In this document: positions 61,487-64,000 of the stretch, in pieces
Layout of the letters: the number at the start of each line of letters is the position of its first letter
Position numbering within the stretch: the first letter of the stretch is position 1
Assembly: GCA_045106815.1 (NCBI GenBank)
Contig: JBGCFG010000057.1
Coordinates: forward strand, 62,001-126,000
Direction: 5' to 3'
Source of the DNA: JAUIAI01 sp045106815
Lineage (GTDB): Bacteria; Pseudomonadota; Gammaproteobacteria; Burkholderiales; Burkholderiaceae_E
Length of the DNA stretch: 64,000 nucleotides
The notes under the pieces: generated by a model
What the model saw: the letters and a program-made list of their open reading frames with translations, nothing else
The model's database searches: none
What the model was told of the DNA's origin: nothing
Made by a program: the position numbers and the translations under genes

Positions 61487-61586
61487 GGGTGGCGGCTATT
61501 GCGCTCTCGGAACAGCCCGTCATGATAACAAGCAGCGGCCGTAACAATCTGGTTCGCGAGAATGCGCTCGGGTAAGCAGCCAAAAG

Positions 61587-61613
61587 AAAAAACCGGTCAT
61601 CAGACCGGCTTTT
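61587..61613 (-). terminator. Terminator after the PHA depolymerase gene
   Basis: CCGGTC (61593-61598) and GACCGG (61603-61608) form a stem with a 4-base loop. The minus strand then has six T (61592-61587), and the plus side also has five, so it can work in both directions. Confidence 0.85.
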
Positions 61614-61638
61614 TCATCAGCAGAGCAAACCTACCCGA

Positions 61639-62952
61639 TCAGGCTGCTTTACGCCGCGCCTTCGTGCTCTTGACCGATGGCTTACTCGTGGTCTTGCCGA
61701 TACGCTTGGGATGATCCAGGATGAACTGTCGGACCTCAGGGCAGATCATTTCACGCCAGCGCCGCCCGCTGAAAATGCCGTAGTGACCAGCACCCTTGGC
61801 TTCCAGATGGTGCTTGTGATCCGCCGGAATGCCAGAGCAAAGACCGTGGGCCGCCTTCGTTTGACCAGAGCCAGAGATATCGTCCAACTCGCCCTCTACG
61901 GTGAGTAGCGCAACGTTATCGATCTTGCTGGGATCAACACGATGGGTTTTGCCCTCAAACTCAACATCCCAAGTGCCAAGCGGCAGGCAGTGGTCCTGGA
62001 AGACTGTTTTGATCGTATCGAGGTAGTACTCCGCGGGCATATCGAGCACCGCGTTGTATTCGTCATAGAACTTACGGTGTGCTTCGACATCGTCCATGTC
62101 GCCGCGCACCAGGTCGAGGTAGTAGTCGTAGTGCGAATTGACATGACGATCAGGGTTCATCGAGACAAACCCGGTGTGCTGCAGAAATCCCGGATAAACC
62201 CGGCGTCCGGCACCGGCATATTTGGCGGGTACGACGTAAATCAGGTTGCGTTCAAACCACTCGTAGGGACGCTTGATCGCAAGCGCGTTCACTTCAGTTG
62301 GACTCCTGCGGGTATCGATAGGCCCGCCCATCATCGTCATGGTTAATGGCATGTGCTTGTCTTTTTTAGCCGCCATGATCGATACCGCGGCCATCACGGG
62401 AACCGTCGGTTGGCAAACAGACATCAGGTGAACATCAGGCCCAAGGTGGCGGATGAACTGAATCGCGTAGGCAATGTAATCATCCAGGTGAAACTTGCCG
62501 GCCGACAAAGGCACCATCCGGCCATCAAGCCAGTCGGTGATGTAAACATTATGGTGCGGCAGCAGGGCCCTGACCGTGTCGCGGAGCAGTGTGGCATGGT
62601 GCCCAGACAGCGGCGCGAATACCAGCAAGGTCGGATCGTTCTTGTGGTCGGCCAAATCTGCCGGCAGCGAGCGCTCAAATTTGATTAAGCGACAAAACGG
62701 ATTCTCCAGTTCGATATGCTCATGAACGGAGACGGCACGTCCGTCGATTTGTGTTTCGGAAAGACCAAACTCTGGTTTTTCGTACTCCTTGCCCAACCTG
62801 TGCAGCAACTCAAATCCAGCGGAGGTGCGGTTAGCAAAGGGCACATATGCGAATGCGCTGTAGGGATTCGCATAGAGCTGACTCATTGCGTCAGCCCAGG
62901 TCGAAAGCGGATTTAAAACTGCCCGCTGGGTTTCGTAAAGGTTATAGAGCAT
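61639..62952 (-). CDS. phaZ: Intracellular polyhydroxyalkanoate depolymerase
   Basis: 437 residues. It starts MLYNLYETQRA at ATG 62952 behind GGGAAG. The catalytic Cys180 lies in MSVCQPTVPVMAAVS, as in the Cys-type PhaZ of Cupriavidus, with Asp in VEGELDDISGSGQT and His in GAGHYGIFSGRRW. It breaks down stored poly(3-hydroxybutyrate) in the cytoplasm. The C-terminus is short and basic (TSKPSVKSTKARRKAA). It stands alone, with a terminator behind and 182 non-coding bases before it. Confidence 0.95.
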   Translation of the reverse strand: MLYNLYETQRAVLNPLSTWADAMSQLYANPYSAFAYVPFANRTSAGFELLHRLGKEYEKPEFGLSETQIDGRAVSVHEHIELENPFCRLIKFERSLPADLADHKNDPTLLVFAPLSGHHATLLRDTVRALLPHHNVYITDWLDGRMVPLSAGKFHLDDYIAYAIQFIRHLGPDVHLMSVCQPTVPVMAAVSIMAAKKDKHMPLTMTMMGGPIDTRRSPTEVNALAIKRPYEWFERNLIYVVPAKYAGAGRRVYPGFLQHTGFVSMNPDRHVNSHYDYYLDLVRGDMDDVEAHRKFYDEYNAVLDMPAEYYLDTIKTVFQDHCLPLGTWDVEFEGKTHRVDPSKIDNVALLTVEGELDDISGSGQTKAAHGLCSGIPADHKHHLEAKGAGHYGIFSGRRWREMICPEVRQFILDHPKRIGKTTSKPSVKSTKARRKAA

Positions 62953-63134
62953 GCATGCTTCCCGTGTATACGGATACAAAATTAGTTATACGGTAACTGG
63001 GTGATTTTGCAATGCAACAATGGTCAAACGGTTTGCCAAATTCTGAAATTTGACACGTTTTGTTGTCAATTTTTGTTTTCATCCCGCATTGCAATATGTT
63101 GTCCGGCCAAAAGCACCTTGATTGGGCGGGCGCC

Positions 63135-64000
63135 CTAGCGTGGTGCGAGACAGGCGCCTAACCACTGCTTGGTTTGTTTCTCCTGCAATGAATTCTGACT
63201 CAGTCGGTCGGCAAGGCATTCAAAGTCGACCTGATTCATCGGTTGATCCTGATTGGCGCATGAAAACACCAGTCGGCTTGCGCCGGTTTGTGGGTCGACA
63301 TGACGCTGCACACATTGCGCGCAGATGGCTTTCATCATGCACTGCATTGGTGAATTGATTGACGCGATAAGCGTGACATCCGGACGCAGTGTTGTGGCCC
63401 ACTGAGTGCGGCACGCTTGAGCCACCGCTGCCATCATGCGATCGGAGCCAATCGTAATCACGCGGTCAGTATCGCGCAGAGCAAATGGCAAATTTCTTGT
63501 TGACTCACCCGGCTCGAGTAAACGATCAATGGCCTGCACAACGTTACCCGTGAAGCATTGATCTCCTGCTCTTCTTGGTGAAAAGCCCGGTGCTTGATCG
63601 CTACACCAAATAATCTGATCTGCAGCCGCTTCAAGATCTTCCGGTCTGAATCGATCAGCGTTGCATTTGTAGCCCGCCACATAAAGGACGCGGCAGCCGG
63701 CGGCCTTCAGAGCCGCGCCGATTGAAAACAAAACGGCGTTGCCCAGACCGCCGCCAATAAGCACAACATTTTGAGCCGACACAATTTCGGTCGGTTCGCC
63801 AGTTGGCCCCATAAGCACGACCGGCTCATCAGGCTCGAGATAGGCACACAGGTCCGACGAGCCGCCCATCTCAAGCACCACCATGCCCAGTTCACCGGTT
63901 GTGGCGTTGGTCCACGCGCCGGTCATAGCGAGGCCTTCCATCGACAGCCGGGTTGTTTGTCCAAAGATCGAGACCGTGCGTGCAGACCGCTCAAAGTTCT
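63135..64000 (-). CDS. FAD/NAD(P)- and [2Fe-2S]-binding oxidoreductase (C-terminal part)
   Basis: The frame is open to the last base, so the N-terminal part is outside the window; 288 codons or so are visible. The visible part resembles the PyrK/ferredoxin-NADP reductase module: VVLMGPTGEPTEI and VVLIGGGLGNAVLFSIGAALKAAG bind NAD(P), and a cysteine set CMMKAICAQC ... VFSCANQDQP binds an Fe-S cluster. In Burkholderiales such a module is often fused behind a GltD-like flavin domain; that is recall, and the upstream part cannot be seen. Confidence 0.82.
   Translation of the reverse strand, partial: NFERSARTVSIFGQTTRLSMEGLAMTGAWTNATTGELGMVVLEMGGSSDLCAYLEPDEPVVLMGPTGEPTEIVSAQNVVLIGGGLGNAVLFSIGAALKAAGCRVLYVAGYKCNADRFRPEDLEAAADQIIWCSDQAPGFSPRRAGDQCFTGNVVQAIDRLLEPGESTRNLPFALRDTDRVITIGSDRMMAAVAQACRTQWATTLRPDVTLIASINSPMQCMMKAICAQCVQRHVDPQTGASRLVFSCANQDQPMNQVDFECLADRLSQNSLQEKQTKQWLGACLAPR

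Overview
The window reads as a chromosomal segment of a free-living betaproteobacterium, most likely of the order Burkholderiales. The basis is gene content and order recognised by eye, not a database search: recN-nadK close to hrcA-hemH, grpE-dnaK-dnaJ, a soluble RnfB beside nth, DUF1841, a livHMGF/livK amino-acid uptake operon, an intracellular PHA depolymerase and a biosynthetic-type thiolase. Coding density is high, several gene pairs overlap by 4 nt, and I saw no rRNA, tRNA, CRISPR array, prophage or insertion sequence.

Layout. 1-8.4 kb: the 3' part of putA (proline to glutamate), then livHMGF, a small DUF6867-type membrane protein and livK, ended by a clear terminator. 8.4-17.6 kb: a DMT exporter, recN and nadK (minus), a divergent uspA/antiporter pair, hrcA-hemH, and a BON-LysM protein. 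17.6-21.7 kb: grpE, dnaK and dnaJ, with two sigma-32-like promoters of identical geometry. 21.7-23 kb: a crotonase and a small membrane protein.

22.9-46.5 kb is the most interesting part: a periplasmic alcohol-oxidation and C1 island. Its centre is a lanthanide-type PQQ alcohol dehydrogenase (XoxF, with the extra metal-binding Asp). It is followed by a class I cytochrome c (XoxG-like), then a fusion of a XoxJ/MxaJ-like binding protein to a second copy of that cytochrome through an Ala/Lys/Glu-rich linker. Then come a trypsin-like protease with C-terminal TPR-like repeats, two unknown exported proteins, and a 'quinoprotein relay' set: two fused SoxYZ-like carriers, one intact MBL hydrolase, one MBL-fold protein that has lost nearly every metal ligand, and a CxxC-containing exported protein. 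On the other side of xoxF lie moxR-mxaS and, convergent to them, folB-mxaA-mxaC-mxaK-mxaL. These resemble the factors that mature the calcium enzyme MxaFI, yet no mxaF or mxaI is in the window. A two-gene NAD-linked formate dehydrogenase (fused NuoE/NuoF-like beta subunit and molybdopterin/Fe-S alpha subunit) completes a plausible route from methanol or another alcohol to CO2 and NADH. Two pterin genes (a carbinolamine dehydratase-like gene and folB) lie inside this island.

46.5-64 kb returns to general metabolism: threonine deaminase, DUF2848, mltB-eamA-quinone oxidoreductase, a probable intergenic small RNA with its own terminator, a lipoprotein, hemL, a nucleotidyltransferase with a 2H phosphoesterase, an MFS transporter, thiolase, an overlapping rnfB-nth-DUF1841-esterase chain, PHA depolymerase, and the 3' part of a flavin/Fe-S oxidoreductase that runs off the right edge.
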